A stretch of 64,000 nucleotides of DNA from Microvirga mediterraneensis (GTDB lineage Bacteria > Pseudomonadota > Alphaproteobacteria > Rhizobiales > Beijerinckiaceae): positions 2,843,001 through 2,907,000 of the forward strand of contig NZ_JACDXJ010000001.1 in the NCBI RefSeq assembly GCF_013520865.1, given 5' to 3'. Shown one piece after another: positions 54,368 through 63,521 of this stretch. Numbering within the stretch: position 1 is the stretch's first letter; each line of letters starts with the position of its first letter. Under the pieces are notes generated by a model that worked only from the letters and a program-made list of their open reading frames with translations, had not been told where the DNA came from and searched no databases. The translations under genes and the position numbers were made by a program.

Positions 54368-54606
54368 CCCTTCACGGAATCCCTGTCCGCCGCCTGCAGG
54401 GCCCGGATCGCCTCCAGCCGCGCCATGTCGAGGAGATAGGCCAGGAGGTCGAGCTTCGTCTCGCGGGCGAGAAAGGACAGCTCGGCCGAGAACTCGGAGA
54501 TGTACTGGGCCGTCTCCTGGGGGGACATGCTCCCCTGGCTCGGGGGGATCGTCTCCGCCTCGTTCGGCGCCTGGACACTCGGGGAGTAGCGCGGGGATTT
54601 CGACAT
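54364..54606 (-). CDS. small conserved helical protein
   Basis: An 80-residue soluble protein. The second half is a clear amphipathic helical region ([37 protein letters not shown]), cut here to its core. The first 25 residues are Pro/Ser-rich and probably unfolded. Proteins of this kind occur next to dprA in related bacteria, as far as I recall; function unknown. The stop overlaps dprA by 4 bases. Confidence 0.72.
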   Translation of the reverse strand: MSKSPRYSPSVQAPNEAETIPPSQGSMSPQETAQYISEFSAELSFLARETKLDLLAYLLDMARLEAIRALQAADRDSVKG

Positions 54607-54895
54607 TGAGGCTGCCGTTGTCTCCTTGTTTCAATGTGTCTAGATAGCAGCACAACCTAAAATAAGACAATAGCTAAGTATTTAACCTAAGATTGTATTT
54701 GCCGGTAAATGCGGAGATCCATGGTAGCATCTTGACGCGCACCGGCCGTGACCGGGAGCCGGAAGACAGCTTCCAGGTTGTCTGACACCATCTGCCTGAA
54801 ATCTGCCAAGGCCATCGACAGGACCCGAATATGCTTGCATGGAAGTCTGATCTCCCATTTCGGTCGTGTTGCCCGCGTTAAGGTCCGAGGCCCTG

Positions 54896-55318
54896 ATGAT
54901 CCATGTGACGAATTCCATCGCGCTTGATGAGGCCGAGCTTCAGGAGAGCTTCATTCGCGCTTCGGGACCGGGCGGTCAGAACGTCAACAAGGTCGAGACG
55001 GCCGTTCAGCTGCGTTTCGATGTGCGTAATTCGCCCTCTCTGCCCGACTATGTGAAGGAGAAATTGCAGCGGATCGCCGGAAAGCGGCTCACTAACGAGG
55101 GCGTTCTGATCATCACCGCCCAGCGCTTCCGCATGCAAGAGCGCAACCGGGAGGACGCGGTGGAGCGTTTGGTCGAGCTGATCCGGCAGGCGACCGAGCG
55201 CCCGAAAATCCGCCGTCCCACCCGGCCGACGCTCGCCTCGAAGAAGCGCCGGCTCGAGGCGAAAGGGCGGCGGTCCGACATCAAGAAGGGTCGCAGCGGC
55301 AAGCCCGGCTTCGATTGA
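54896..55318 (+). CDS. arfB: alternative ribosome-rescue factor ArfB
   Basis: A 140-residue peptidyl-tRNA hydrolase that frees ribosomes stalled at mRNA ends. The catalytic GGQ is in RASGPGGQNVNKVET near residue 25, and the basic C-terminal tail that enters the mRNA channel is present (ASKKRRLEAKGRRSDIKKGRS). CGAGG 5 bases before the ATG at 54896 sets the start; the frame open from 54866 is not needed. It complements other translation-quality genes nearby (efp). Confidence 0.94.
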   Translation: MIHVTNSIALDEAELQESFIRASGPGGQNVNKVETAVQLRFDVRNSPSLPDYVKEKLQRIAGKRLTNEGVLIITAQRFRMQERNREDAVERLVELIRQATERPKIRRPTRPTLASKKRRLEAKGRRSDIKKGRSGKPGFD

Positions 55319-55322
55319 GGCG

Positions 55323-55691
55323 TCACCCCTGGAGGACGATGCCGCCCATGCCCAGAAGATCGGCGAAGACGGCGAGCACGACGCCGAGACCGACAAGGAT
55401 GAGGCCGGTGAGGAAGAACCGGACCGACCGGTTGTACCGCTTGAACTGAAGCGAGGAGACCAGGAGAAGGTCCGCCAGCGCCTTCACCTGCAGGGCAAGT
55501 CCCACCGTGATCAGCGCCACCGAGACGAGATCTGACCGGGTCCATTCTCCGGGAACGGCCGACCAGCGGCTCAGGAACCCGAGGGAGAAGCCGACGACGA
55601 CGCCGATGGCCGTGATGGAACCGTTGCGGAAGGTGGAATCGACCCGTTGCAGTTCTTCGGATTCGACAGGTTCGGCAGCATCCTTGGCCAT
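55323..55691 (-). CDS. small membrane protein
   Basis: A 122-residue protein with about three hydrophobic helices (AIGVVVGFSLGFLSRW, LVSVALITVGLALQVKALADLLL, FFLTGLILVGLGVVLAVFADLLG). The N-terminus is acidic (MAKDAAEPVESEELQ). GGAG 6 bases before the ATG at 55691 supports the start. Not recognised; it is convergent with arfB. Confidence 0.72.
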   Translation of the reverse strand: MAKDAAEPVESEELQRVDSTFRNGSITAIGVVVGFSLGFLSRWSAVPGEWTRSDLVSVALITVGLALQVKALADLLLVSSLQFKRYNRSVRFFLTGLILVGLGVVLAVFADLLGMGGIVLQG

Positions 55692-55787
55692 CGTCAGGCT
55701 CCACCCATGGAAGGACCGCAGGCCCACTTGCCAGGCGATCTTATCCCACTCCGCTGCAAGCCATGAGCGAAAACCGGCGCCGACGCT

Positions 55788-56837
55788 TCACTCCGAGGGA
55801 GGATAGACGTGCTCGCCGCCCTTGAAGTCCGAGACTGTGGTGCAGCCGTCGGATTCGCGGATCGCGTTGGGCCCGATGACGGCCTTCCCGTATCCGCCGG
55901 GAATGTCGAGGATGTAGGTCGGCTGGCAAAGTCCTGAGATCCGGCCGCGCAGGCCTGCCACGAGGGCCTGCCCCTCTTCAATCGAGAGCCGGAAATGACT
56001 CGTCCCGGGGGCGAGGTCCGGGTGGTGGAGGTAGTAGGGCTTCACTCTCGTCTCCACGAAGGCGCGCATGAGAGCCGCGAGCGTATCCGGATCGTCGTTG
56101 ATCCCTTTGAGCAGGACCGACTGGCTGATCATTACGATGCCCGCATCCACGAGCCGGGCGCAGGCCGCCCGGGCCTCGGGCGTCAGTTCGCGCGGATGAT
56201 TGGCATGGAGCGCCACATAGGCGGTCTTGCCGCTCGCCTTGAGGGCCGCGATCAGGGCGTCGTTGACGCGCTCCGGCTCGACAACGGGTACGCGCGTATG
56301 AAAGCGCACGATCTTCACATGGTCGATGGTGGAAAGCCGCTCCATGATCTCGGCAAGGCGCCGGGGCGAGAGCACCAGCGGATCGCCGCCGGTGAGGATC
56401 ACCTCCCAGATCTCCGGGTGACCGGCGATATAGGCGAAGGCCTGGTCCATGGCCTCCGGCGAGAGGGTGCCGAGCCCCTGCGGACCCACCATCTCGCGGC
56501 GGAAGCAGAAGCGGCAGTAGACAGGACACACATGAACTGCCTTGAGCAGCACCCGGTCCGGATAGCGATGCACGATGCCTTCGACAGGGCTGTGCGCAAG
56601 GTCGCCGATAGGGTCCGCGCGCTCCTCCGGCATGACGGTCAACTCCGAGGGATCGGGCACGAACTGGCGTGCGATGGGGTCATTTGGGTCGTTCCGATCG
56701 ATGAGCGCGGCCATGGCGGGACTGATCGCGATGGCGTAGCGCTCGGCTACCGCTTGGATCGCCGGGGCGTCTTCGGGAGCGACCAAGCAGGTTTCGACCA
56801 GTTCGCCGGGTGTGCGGATGGGGCGGATCGCGTTCAA
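55788..56837 (-). CDS. epmB: EF-P beta-lysylation protein EpmB (lysine 2,3-aminomutase-like)
   Basis: A 349-residue radical-SAM enzyme that turns L-alpha-lysine into beta-lysine for EF-P modification. The cluster motif is CPVYCRFCFRREMVG near residue 104, followed by the SAM-binding ILTGGDPLVLSP and the PLP-type lysine region near the C-terminus (PGGYGKAVIGPNAI). The start is a TTG overlapping the epmA stop (TTGA at 56834-56837) with GGAG 8 bases upstream. Context beside epmA and efp makes EpmB more likely than a catabolic KamA. Confidence 0.92.
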   Translation of the reverse strand: MNAIRPIRTPGELVETCLVAPEDAPAIQAVAERYAIAISPAMAALIDRNDPNDPIARQFVPDPSELTVMPEERADPIGDLAHSPVEGIVHRYPDRVLLKAVHVCPVYCRFCFRREMVGPQGLGTLSPEAMDQAFAYIAGHPEIWEVILTGGDPLVLSPRRLAEIMERLSTIDHVKIVRFHTRVPVVEPERVNDALIAALKASGKTAYVALHANHPRELTPEARAACARLVDAGIVMISQSVLLKGINDDPDTLAALMRAFVETRVKPYYLHHPDLAPGTSHFRLSIEEGQALVAGLRGRISGLCQPTYILDIPGGYGKAVIGPNAIRESDGCTTVSDFKGGEHVYPPSE

Positions 56838-57898
56838 CGGCTCGTCTCCGGAACGGGCGCCCAGATTACCTGATCGATGCGGGAGGCGCCGGTGGCGAGC
56901 ATCACCAGCCGGTCGAAGCCGAGCGCGATGCCGCTCGCTTCAGGCATCTGGGCCAGGGCGGCCAGGAAATCCTCGTCCACAGGGTAGCTTTCTCCATAGA
57001 CCCGCATCTTCTCCGCCATCTCGGCCTCGAACCGCCGTCGCTGCTCGGCCGCATCTGTCAGCTCGCCGAAGGCGTTGGCGAGTTCCACCCCGCAGGCATA
57101 GAGCTCGAACCGTTCGGCCACGCGCGGTTCGCGGGCCGTTGGGCGGGCAAGGGCCGCCTCTGCCACGGGGTACTCGTCCAGGATCGTGGCGCGCCCGAGG
57201 CCGAGCTGGGGCTCGACCCGCTCGACGATGACGCGGCTGAATAAATCCGCCCAGGTATCGTCCTCCGCCACCCGCAGGCCCGCTTGGCGGAGATCGGAGG
57301 CCAGACGGTCCCTGTCCGTCGCGCCGCTCCGGTCAATGGAGGCGAGAAGATCGATGCCGGCGAAGCGCCGGAAGGCCTCGGCCACGCTCAGGCGCTCGGG
57401 CTCCCGGAAGGGATCAGTCTCACGGCCGCGATAGGCGAGGGTGCGAGTGCCCGTTATCTCGGCCGCCAGCCCGAGGATCTCGCCGCAATCCCTCATGAGC
57501 GCTTCGTAGCTCTCTCCGGCCCGGTACCATTCGAGCATGGTGAATTCCGGGTGGTGCAGGGGGCCGCGCTCACGGTTCCTATACACGTGGGCGAAGCAGG
57601 CGATCCGCGTCTCGCCGGCGGCGAGCAGCTTCTTGCAGGCGAATTCCGGGGAGGTGTGCAGGTAGAGGGGCGTCCGGGCTCCGTCATGGCCGATGGCTTC
57701 GGTCGCGAAGGCATGGAGATGCGCCTCGTTCCCCGGCGATACCTGGAGCGTGGCCGTATCGACTTCCACGAAGTCCCGGGAGGCGAAGAATCCGCGCAGG
57801 GCCGCCTGGATCCGGTTCCGGCCCATCAGGAACGGGCGCCGGTCCGCATGGACGTGGGGCGTCCACCAGGGAGAGGGGGCAGATGCGGGCTTATCCAT
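56834..57898 (-). CDS. epmA: EF-P lysine ligase EpmA (GenX/PoxA)
   Basis: A 354-residue class II lysyl-tRNA-synthetase paralogue without the tRNA anticodon-binding domain. It attaches beta-lysine to EF-P. The class II motifs are FVEVDTATLQVSPGNEAHL, CFAHVYRNRERGPLHHPEFTMLEWY and GIALGFDRLVMLATG. It is divergent from efp and coupled to epmB. The ATG at 57898 has only a weak ribosome site. Confidence 0.94.
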   Translation of the reverse strand: MDKPASAPSPWWTPHVHADRRPFLMGRNRIQAALRGFFASRDFVEVDTATLQVSPGNEAHLHAFATEAIGHDGARTPLYLHTSPEFACKKLLAAGETRIACFAHVYRNRERGPLHHPEFTMLEWYRAGESYEALMRDCGEILGLAAEITGTRTLAYRGRETDPFREPERLSVAEAFRRFAGIDLLASIDRSGATDRDRLASDLRQAGLRVAEDDTWADLFSRVIVERVEPQLGLGRATILDEYPVAEAALARPTAREPRVAERFELYACGVELANAFGELTDAAEQRRRFEAEMAEKMRVYGESYPVDEDFLAALAQMPEASGIALGFDRLVMLATGASRIDQVIWAPVPETSR

Positions 57899-58041
57899 TC
57901 CAAAGATGCTCGTTAAGGTCGGACTGGCGATTTGCGCGAAGATAGGCTACTTGCGGCACCGAAACCGTTTTTCGGTGCCACTGGGGGCAGGACGACCCGA
58001 CCCTCACGACGCGCCCCTATCTGTCACAAGGAAAGCTTCTC

Positions 58042-58608
58042 GTGAAGGTCATCGCCTCTACGCTCCGCAAAGGCAATGTCGTCGATATGGACGGCAAGCT
58101 CTATGTGGTTCTCACCGCCCAGAACATCCACCCCGGCAAGGGCACGCCCGTCACCCAACTCGACATGCGCCGTATCTCCGACGGCGTGAAGGTGTCCGAG
58201 CGCTATCGGACGACCGAGCAGGTCGAGCGCGCCTTCGTGGAGGACCGCGAGCACACCTTCCTGTATCAGGACGGCGAGGGCTTCCACTTCATGAACCCGG
58301 AGACCTACGATCAGGTGGTCGTGCCGGAAGACATCATCGGCGACCAGAAGGCCTATCTCCAGGAAGGCATGGCCGTGATGCTCTCGACCCACAACGGCGT
58401 GGCGATCGCCATCGAACTGCCGGCCCGCGTGACCCTCGAGATCACCGAGACCGAGCCGGTCGTGAAGGGCCAGACGGCCTCCTCGTCCTATAAGCCCGCT
58501 ATGCTGTCCAACGGCGTGCGCACCCTCGTGCCGCCCCACATCCAGGCCGGCACCCGCGTCGTGATCATGACGGAAGACGGCTCCTACGTGGAGCGCGCGA
58601 AGGACTGA
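58042..58608 (+). CDS. efp: translation elongation factor P
   Basis: A 188-residue three-domain factor that rescues ribosomes stalled on proline runs. The modified residue is Lys33 in [12 protein letters not shown], the lysine-type loop that EpmA/EpmB act on. Domains II and III follow ([20 protein letters not shown] and [15 protein letters not shown]). The start is a GTG at 58042 preceded by AAGGAAA. A terminator follows 12 bases after the stop. Confidence 0.96.
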   Translation: MKVIASTLRKGNVVDMDGKLYVVLTAQNIHPGKGTPVTQLDMRRISDGVKVSERYRTTEQVERAFVEDREHTFLYQDGEGFHFMNPETYDQVVVPEDIIGDQKAYLQEGMAVMLSTHNGVAIAIELPARVTLEITETEPVVKGQTASSSYKPAMLSNGVRTLVPPHIQAGTRVVIMTEDGSYVERAKD

Positions 58609-58619
58609 CGTCCGATATC

Positions 58620-58660
58620 GAAGGCGGAGGAGATCTCGCAATCTCGCCGCCTTCCCTTTA
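58620..58660 (+). terminator. terminator after efp
   Basis: GAAGGCGG (58620-58627) pairs with CCGCCTTC (58647-58654), with an inner GAGAT/ATCTC helix, then CCTTTATT. Confidence 0.7.
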
Positions 58661-58685
58661 TTGTGTAATTGAGTTACAGTTAGGT

Positions 58686-59123
58686 ATGGATAAGAATCGA
58701 TACCTTCTTGAGCTTTCTGAGAGTGACCAAATCGACTTTGGAAAAGTCGATTTTCAGGATCAATCCGAGGAGCAGAGAGTCTTTTCAGCGGTATGGGCTC
58801 TCGAAAGCCACGTTAATAGTGGCGGCTTTTTACAGTATTTTTCTAGCTGGGATGGTGATACCGCAAACTTTGCTCCCGACGCTCTTCGGCGCATTGGCGC
58901 AAATGCTTGTGCTGAAATCGTTGAGCGTGCCCTCAGATCAGTGACTCAAGAGCAGCTCCCAGATAACTACGATCAGCGCAAAGCCCTTATCAGTTCTTTG
59001 ATTCAGATAGATCCTGATAAGTTAGAGCACAGCGATGCAGATTTTTTTACTTATCCAGACGATCTTACTAATCTATTATATGAATATGTTCAAAAAAATC
59101 AGAGTGCCTTCAGCAAATCTTGA
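58686..59123 (+). CDS. DMP19/DUF4375-like protein, AT-rich
   Basis: A 145-residue acidic protein. The block WALESHVNSGGFLQYFSSWDGD followed by APDALRRIGANACAEIVERAL matches the DUF4375/DMP19 family, whose Neisseria member mimics DNA to block a repressor. That function is not proven for this copy. Its base composition and codon use are clearly AT-richer than all neighbours, a sign of recent acquisition. The ribosome site is weak (TTAGG next to the ATG). It lies between efp's terminator and the aminotransferase. Confidence 0.75.
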   Translation: MDKNRYLLELSESDQIDFGKVDFQDQSEEQRVFSAVWALESHVNSGGFLQYFSSWDGDTANFAPDALRRIGANACAEIVERALRSVTQEQLPDNYDQRKALISSLIQIDPDKLEHSDADFFTYPDDLTNLLYEYVQKNQSAFSKS

Positions 59124-59295
59124 TTTCCAAAATATATTTTCTGAGGGTTCTACGTTTCGGGCCCTTTCGTTATGAAAAGAGCGTGAGCAGCTACCGTAAG
59201 GCAAAGAGCAGTCCAGCGACCGTACTTTGAAGGTTCCCATTTTTCGGCGATGCTGCCAAATCACTTATTCCTGCTGATAAGGATTCGAAGGCAGT

Positions 59296-60480
59296 ATGGC
59301 GCCCGGTCCCGTAAAACCCATCAACCCACTCGTCGCGGATGTGGGAAGCCCACCGATCCCCGAAGCGCAGAGCTGGACCAGGCGCTATGATGGCTCCTTT
59401 GGGCCGCTGATCAACCTGTCCCAGGCCGTTCCGGGGAATGCGCCCCATGCCACTTTGCTGGAGCGGATGGCCGCCGCCGCAGGTTCGGCGGCGGGCTCGC
59501 AATACGGCCCCATCAACGGCGACGCGGACCTCCGGCAGGCCTATGCGGACGATCTTTCTCGCCTTTATGAAGGCCGGATCGCCCCGGAGGATACGGCGGT
59601 CACGGCCGGCTGTAACATGGCCTTTTTCGCCGTCATGATGCTGCTCGCCCATCGCGGCGAGGCGGTCCTGCTGCCGACCCCTTGGTATTTCAACCATCAG
59701 ATGACCCTCGATATGCTCGGTATCGAGCCGCGCCCGCTGCCCTGCCGCCCCGAGAACGGCTTCGTGCCTCGGGTGGAGGACGCGGAAGTGCTGATCGACG
59801 AAAAGGTCAGAGCCATCGTCCTCGTCACCCCCAACAACCCGACCGGGGCGGTCTATCCTGCTCACGTCATCGAAGCCTTCGCGCAGCTCTGTCGCAGAAG
59901 AGGCATTTATCTCGTGATCGATGAGACTTACCGGGATTTCCTCCCGCAGGGGATGAACCGCTCGCACGGGTTGTTCACGTCCGGGGAATGGCGGGACACG
60001 GTGATCCAGCTCTATTCCTTCTCGAAATCCTACGCGATCCCGGGGCACCGCACCGGGGCCATCGCCGCCGACGTCAAGCTCGTCGAGCAGATTGCCAAGA
60101 TTCTCGACTGCATCCAGATCTGCGCCCCACGGACCGCTCAAGCGGCGCTGCCATGGGCCATCAACGCCTTGCGCGACTGGCGCGAGGATAACCGGGCCGA
60201 GATCAACCGACGTGCACAGGTTTTTCAGGATGCTCTCGCGCCTCTGCCGGAATGGAAGATCGAGTCGGTCGGCGCCTATTTCGCCTATCTGCGCCACCCG
60301 TTTCCGGACGCCAAAGCGCAGCAGGTCGCTGAGAAGCTCGCTACGGAACGGGGTGTCCTGTGCCTGCCGGGAAGCTATTTCGGACCCGGGCAGGAAGGGC
60401 ATCTGCGCGTCGCCATCGCCAATGTGGGAGGCGACGTCCTGAGCGGTTTGACGGAACGTTTCCGGGGTCTGTCGCTCTGA
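59296..60480 (+). CDS. class I/II PLP-dependent aminotransferase
   Basis: A 394-residue fold-type I aminotransferase. Landmarks are YGPINGDADLRQAYA, LVTPNNPTGAVYP, VIDETYRDF and the PLP-lysine segment SFSKSYAIPGHRTGAI, with the C-terminal Arg in GHLRVAIANVGG. The substrate is not readable; aspartate- or aromatic-type relatives are possible. GAAGG 4-5 bases before the ATG at 59296 supports the start. It stands alone. Confidence 0.9.
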   Translation: MAPGPVKPINPLVADVGSPPIPEAQSWTRRYDGSFGPLINLSQAVPGNAPHATLLERMAAAAGSAAGSQYGPINGDADLRQAYADDLSRLYEGRIAPEDTAVTAGCNMAFFAVMMLLAHRGEAVLLPTPWYFNHQMTLDMLGIEPRPLPCRPENGFVPRVEDAEVLIDEKVRAIVLVTPNNPTGAVYPAHVIEAFAQLCRRRGIYLVIDETYRDFLPQGMNRSHGLFTSGEWRDTVIQLYSFSKSYAIPGHRTGAIAADVKLVEQIAKILDCIQICAPRTAQAALPWAINALRDWREDNRAEINRRAQVFQDALAPLPEWKIESVGAYFAYLRHPFPDAKAQQVAEKLATERGVLCLPGSYFGPGQEGHLRVAIANVGGDVLSGLTERFRGLSL

Positions 60481-60595
60481 CCCTCCCCGTGAGGATGAGG
60501 CACAATCTGCAGGCCCTGCCCTTGGCAGGACGGCAGGGCGATGGTTACTCTCTCCTGCAAACAAGGCGTCCGATAGGGATGCCTGGGGATTCGTT

Positions 60596-61711
60596 TTGAC
60601 CGTCAAAGTGGACGTGACAGCAGAACCAGGAGACCGACATGCGGAGCCATTGGACGGTTCCGCAAACGGCGCTGCCTTGGTTGCGGAGCGTCCTTCGCCG
60701 GCGCGGACGGATTACAGGCGCCGCTCATCCCGAAGCTACGCGGCGCTCGATCTCGGCACGAACAATTGTCGCCTTCTCATTGCTGAGCCTGCGCATTTCG
60801 GCTTTCGCGTCGTCGATGCGTTCTCGCGCATCGTGCGGCTCGGCGAAGGACTTGGCCGAGGCAATCGCCTGAGCGAGGACGCAATTTCGCGGACCTTCGA
60901 CGCACTTCGCGTCTGCCGTGAGAAAATGGCCGCAAAGGATGTGACGCGCGCGCGCCTCGTGGCGACGGAGGCCTGCCGGCTGGCCGAGAACGGTCCGTCA
61001 TTCATAAAGCGCGTACGCGACGAACTCGACCTGGAGCTCGAGGTTGTCGATCGCAAGACGGAAGCCTATCTCGCCGTCACAGGCTGTGCGTCCCTGGTCG
61101 ATCCCAAGGCTCATTCCGTCATCGTGTTCGATATCGGTGGCGGCTCGACGGAGATCGCCTGGCTCGACGGTCAGGCCCCGCACGCCTTCGCCGATCCCTG
61201 CAAGCGCATCCGCGCGTGGGATTCCCTGCCCGTCGGCGTGGTGACGCTGGCCGAGCGCCACGGCGGGATCGATGTTACGCCAGAGACCTTCGAGGGCATG
61301 GTCGAGGAAGTGTCCGAGCTTCTGCTCGATTTCGCGCTCGTCGCGGCGTCGGCAGGGCGCGCGCACAACTTTCATCTGCTCGGAACCTCGGGAACCGTCA
61401 CCACGGTCGGGGGCATTCACCTTGGCCTTGCGCGCTATGACCGGCGCCGGGTCGACGGAATGTGGATGCGCCATGGCGAGATCTCGACGGTGATGCAGCG
61501 TCTGCTGCATTCGGACTTTACGCAGCGGGCCGAGAACCCCTGCATCGGCAAGGATCGCGCCGATCTGGTTCTCGCCGGCTGCGCCATTTTGGAAGCGATC
61601 CGGCGGGCTTTTCCGTCAGAGCGCCTGCGCATCGCGGATCGCGGACTGCGCGAAGGAATTTTGATGAAGATGATGAGAGAGGATTCTGTGTGGCGTGGGG
61701 GGCAGCGGTGA
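60596..61711 (+). CDS. exopolyphosphatase / pppGpp phosphohydrolase family protein
   Basis: A 371-residue Ppx/GppA-type enzyme of the actin-like ATPase fold. It has the phosphate loop [31 protein letters not shown] and [12 protein letters not shown]. It has only the two catalytic domains, shorter than E. coli Ppx. The start is a TTG at 60596, with a GTG at 60608 as an alternative; the first ~45 residues look disordered. Its stop overlaps the GTG of rlmE, so the two are coupled. Confidence 0.9.
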   Translation: MTVKVDVTAEPGDRHAEPLDGSANGAALVAERPSPARTDYRRRSSRSYAALDLGTNNCRLLIAEPAHFGFRVVDAFSRIVRLGEGLGRGNRLSEDAISRTFDALRVCREKMAAKDVTRARLVATEACRLAENGPSFIKRVRDELDLELEVVDRKTEAYLAVTGCASLVDPKAHSVIVFDIGGGSTEIAWLDGQAPHAFADPCKRIRAWDSLPVGVVTLAERHGGIDVTPETFEGMVEEVSELLLDFALVAASAGRAHNFHLLGTSGTVTTVGGIHLGLARYDRRRVDGMWMRHGEISTVMQRLLHSDFTQRAENPCIGKDRADLVLAGCAILEAIRRAFPSERLRIADRGLREGILMKMMREDSVWRGGQR

Positions 61712-62406
61712 GTGCCAAGACAGGTTCCGGCGTCCGCAATCTCAAGCAGCGCGTGAAAACCGCCAACAAGCGGTCCCTCTCGTCCCAGAAATGGCTGGAG
61801 CGCCAGCTCAACGACCCTTATGTCGCCCGCGCGAAGCGCGAGGGCTACCGGTCGCGGGCGGCTTTCAAGCTGATCGAAATCGACGACAAGTACAAGATCC
61901 TGAAGCCCGGTCAGCGCATCATCGATCTCGGCGCCGCGCCCGGCGGCTGGTCGCAGATCGCAGCCAAGAAGGTGGGGCCGAAAGGAAAGATCGTCGGCAT
62001 CGATCTCCTGCCCATCGACCCGATGGCGGGAGTCGAGTTCATCCAGCTCGACTTTCTGGACGAGAGCGCGCCGGCCAAGCTGATCGAGATGCTCGGCGGT
62101 CCGGCCGATGTGGTCATGTCCGACATGGCGGCCAATACGACCGGACACAAGAAGACCGACCACCTGCGCATCATCGGCCTTGCCGAGGCGGCGATCTATT
62201 TCGCCCGCGAGGTTCTGGCTCCCGGTGGGGTTTTCGTCGCCAAGGTATTCCAGGGCGGTACAGAGAACCAGCTCCTGGCCGACCTCAAGCGAGACTTCGC
62301 CGTCGTACGCCACGTGAAGCCGGCGGCGAGCCGGGCCGATTCGGCGGAACTCTATGTGCTTGCCACCGGTTTCCGGGGGCGGGCGGACGAGACGCCGGCC
62401 GCCTGA
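61708..62406 (+). CDS. rlmE: 23S rRNA 2'-O-methyltransferase RlmE (FtsJ/RrmJ)
   Basis: A 232-residue SAM-dependent enzyme that methylates 23S rRNA U2552. The catalytic K-D-K-E set is readable in [25 protein letters not shown] and [11 protein letters not shown], and the SAM loop is [13 protein letters not shown]. The start is the GTG at 61708 that overlaps the TGA of the upstream gene (GTGA). The order ppx-rlmE is common in alphaproteobacteria. Confidence 0.94.
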   Translation: MSAKTGSGVRNLKQRVKTANKRSLSSQKWLERQLNDPYVARAKREGYRSRAAFKLIEIDDKYKILKPGQRIIDLGAAPGGWSQIAAKKVGPKGKIVGIDLLPIDPMAGVEFIQLDFLDESAPAKLIEMLGGPADVVMSDMAANTTGHKKTDHLRIIGLAEAAIYFAREVLAPGGVFVAKVFQGGTENQLLADLKRDFAVVRHVKPAASRADSAELYVLATGFRGRADETPAA

Positions 62407-62445
62407 GGAGTCTTTGCCGACGCCTTCGATCACAGGGAAACGACC

Positions 62446-63381
62446 ATGGCACCGCACCAGATCGGCATCATCGGCCTCGGCAAGATCGCGCAGGACCAGC
62501 ATCTGCCGGTGATCAAGGCCAATCCGGATTTCGAGCTTCTGGCCGTTGCGAGCCAGCGCGGATTGCAGCCGGACGAGGCGAAGTACAGTTTCCAAGACTA
62601 CCAGGACCTCCTGAAGATTCCGGAGGTGGAGGCGGTGTCCATCTGTACGCCGCCCCAGGTGCGCCACCAGATCGCCCGGGATGCACTTCTGGCCGGGAAG
62701 AGCGTGCTTCTGGAGAAGCCGCCAGCCGCCACCCTGAGCGAACTCGAGGATCTCAAGGAACTCGCCGCGAAGGTGGGCAAGGTCGTCTTCACCACATGGC
62801 ACGCGCAGTACAACAAGGCGGTCGAGGAGGCGAAGAAAGCGCTGGCCGGCTGGACGATCAAGCGCCTCCTGGTCACCTGGAAGGAAGATGTGCGGCATTG
62901 GCATCCGGGCCAGCAATGGATCTGGCAGGCCGGTGGCTTCGGCGTCTTCGACCCTGGGATCAACGCGCTCTCCATCGTAACCCGTATCATGCCCGAGCCG
63001 GTCTTCATCAAGACGTCCAGCCTGGAATTTCCCGCCAACCGCGATGCCCCGATCGCTGCCCATCTCACGTTCTCCATGAGCCACGGCCAGGGCGACCTAG
63101 AGGCGATTTTCGACTGGCGTCAGACCGGTCCGCAGACCTGGGACATCGAGGTTGAGACGGAAGCGGGCTTAAGCCTCAAGCTCACCCACGGCGGAAGCTG
63201 CCTCGAGATCGGCGGCCGGCAGGTCGTGCAGGAGGAGCCCAGGGAATACGAGGGGATCTATCGCCGTTTCGATGAACTGCTGAACACCCGTCAGTCGGAG
63301 GTGGACGACGCCCCTTTCCGCCTGGTGGGCGATGCGTTCATGGTCGGGAAAAGGGTGCAGGTCGAGGCGTTCGAGGATTGA
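62446..63381 (+). CDS. Gfo/Idh/MocA oxidoreductase, D-galactose 1-dehydrogenase-like
   Basis: A 311-residue NAD(P)-dependent sugar dehydrogenase. The Rossmann start is IGIIGLGKIAQDQHLPVI, the catalytic Lys is in LLEKPPAATL, and the middle block WKEDVRHWHPGQQWIWQ plus GVFDPGINALSIVT matches, from memory, the galactose 1-dehydrogenases of Pseudomonas and Azospirillum (DeLey-Doudoroff pathway). The sugar specificity remains inferred, and no other galactose gene is nearby. Confidence 0.85.
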   Translation: MAPHQIGIIGLGKIAQDQHLPVIKANPDFELLAVASQRGLQPDEAKYSFQDYQDLLKIPEVEAVSICTPPQVRHQIARDALLAGKSVLLEKPPAATLSELEDLKELAAKVGKVVFTTWHAQYNKAVEEAKKALAGWTIKRLLVTWKEDVRHWHPGQQWIWQAGGFGVFDPGINALSIVTRIMPEPVFIKTSSLEFPANRDAPIAAHLTFSMSHGQGDLEAIFDWRQTGPQTWDIEVETEAGLSLKLTHGGSCLEIGGRQVVQEEPREYEGIYRRFDELLNTRQSEVDDAPFRLVGDAFMVGKRVQVEAFED

Positions 63382-63521
63382 GCAGCAGACCGGAAGGGAA
63401 CCTATCCGCTCCTTCCGACATGGTTTAAGGGCTCGCCTGTCGAGCCACGACAGGAAGCATTGCTCTCTCGCATGCAAAGAGCGTTGCGCGACTGGCCAGC
63501 CCATCCTTCGGGAGGTTGATC

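Noticed and set aside
54682..54918. 78-aa minus-strand frame before arfB
   Set aside because: No ribosome site, no recognisable features, overlaps the arfB start.
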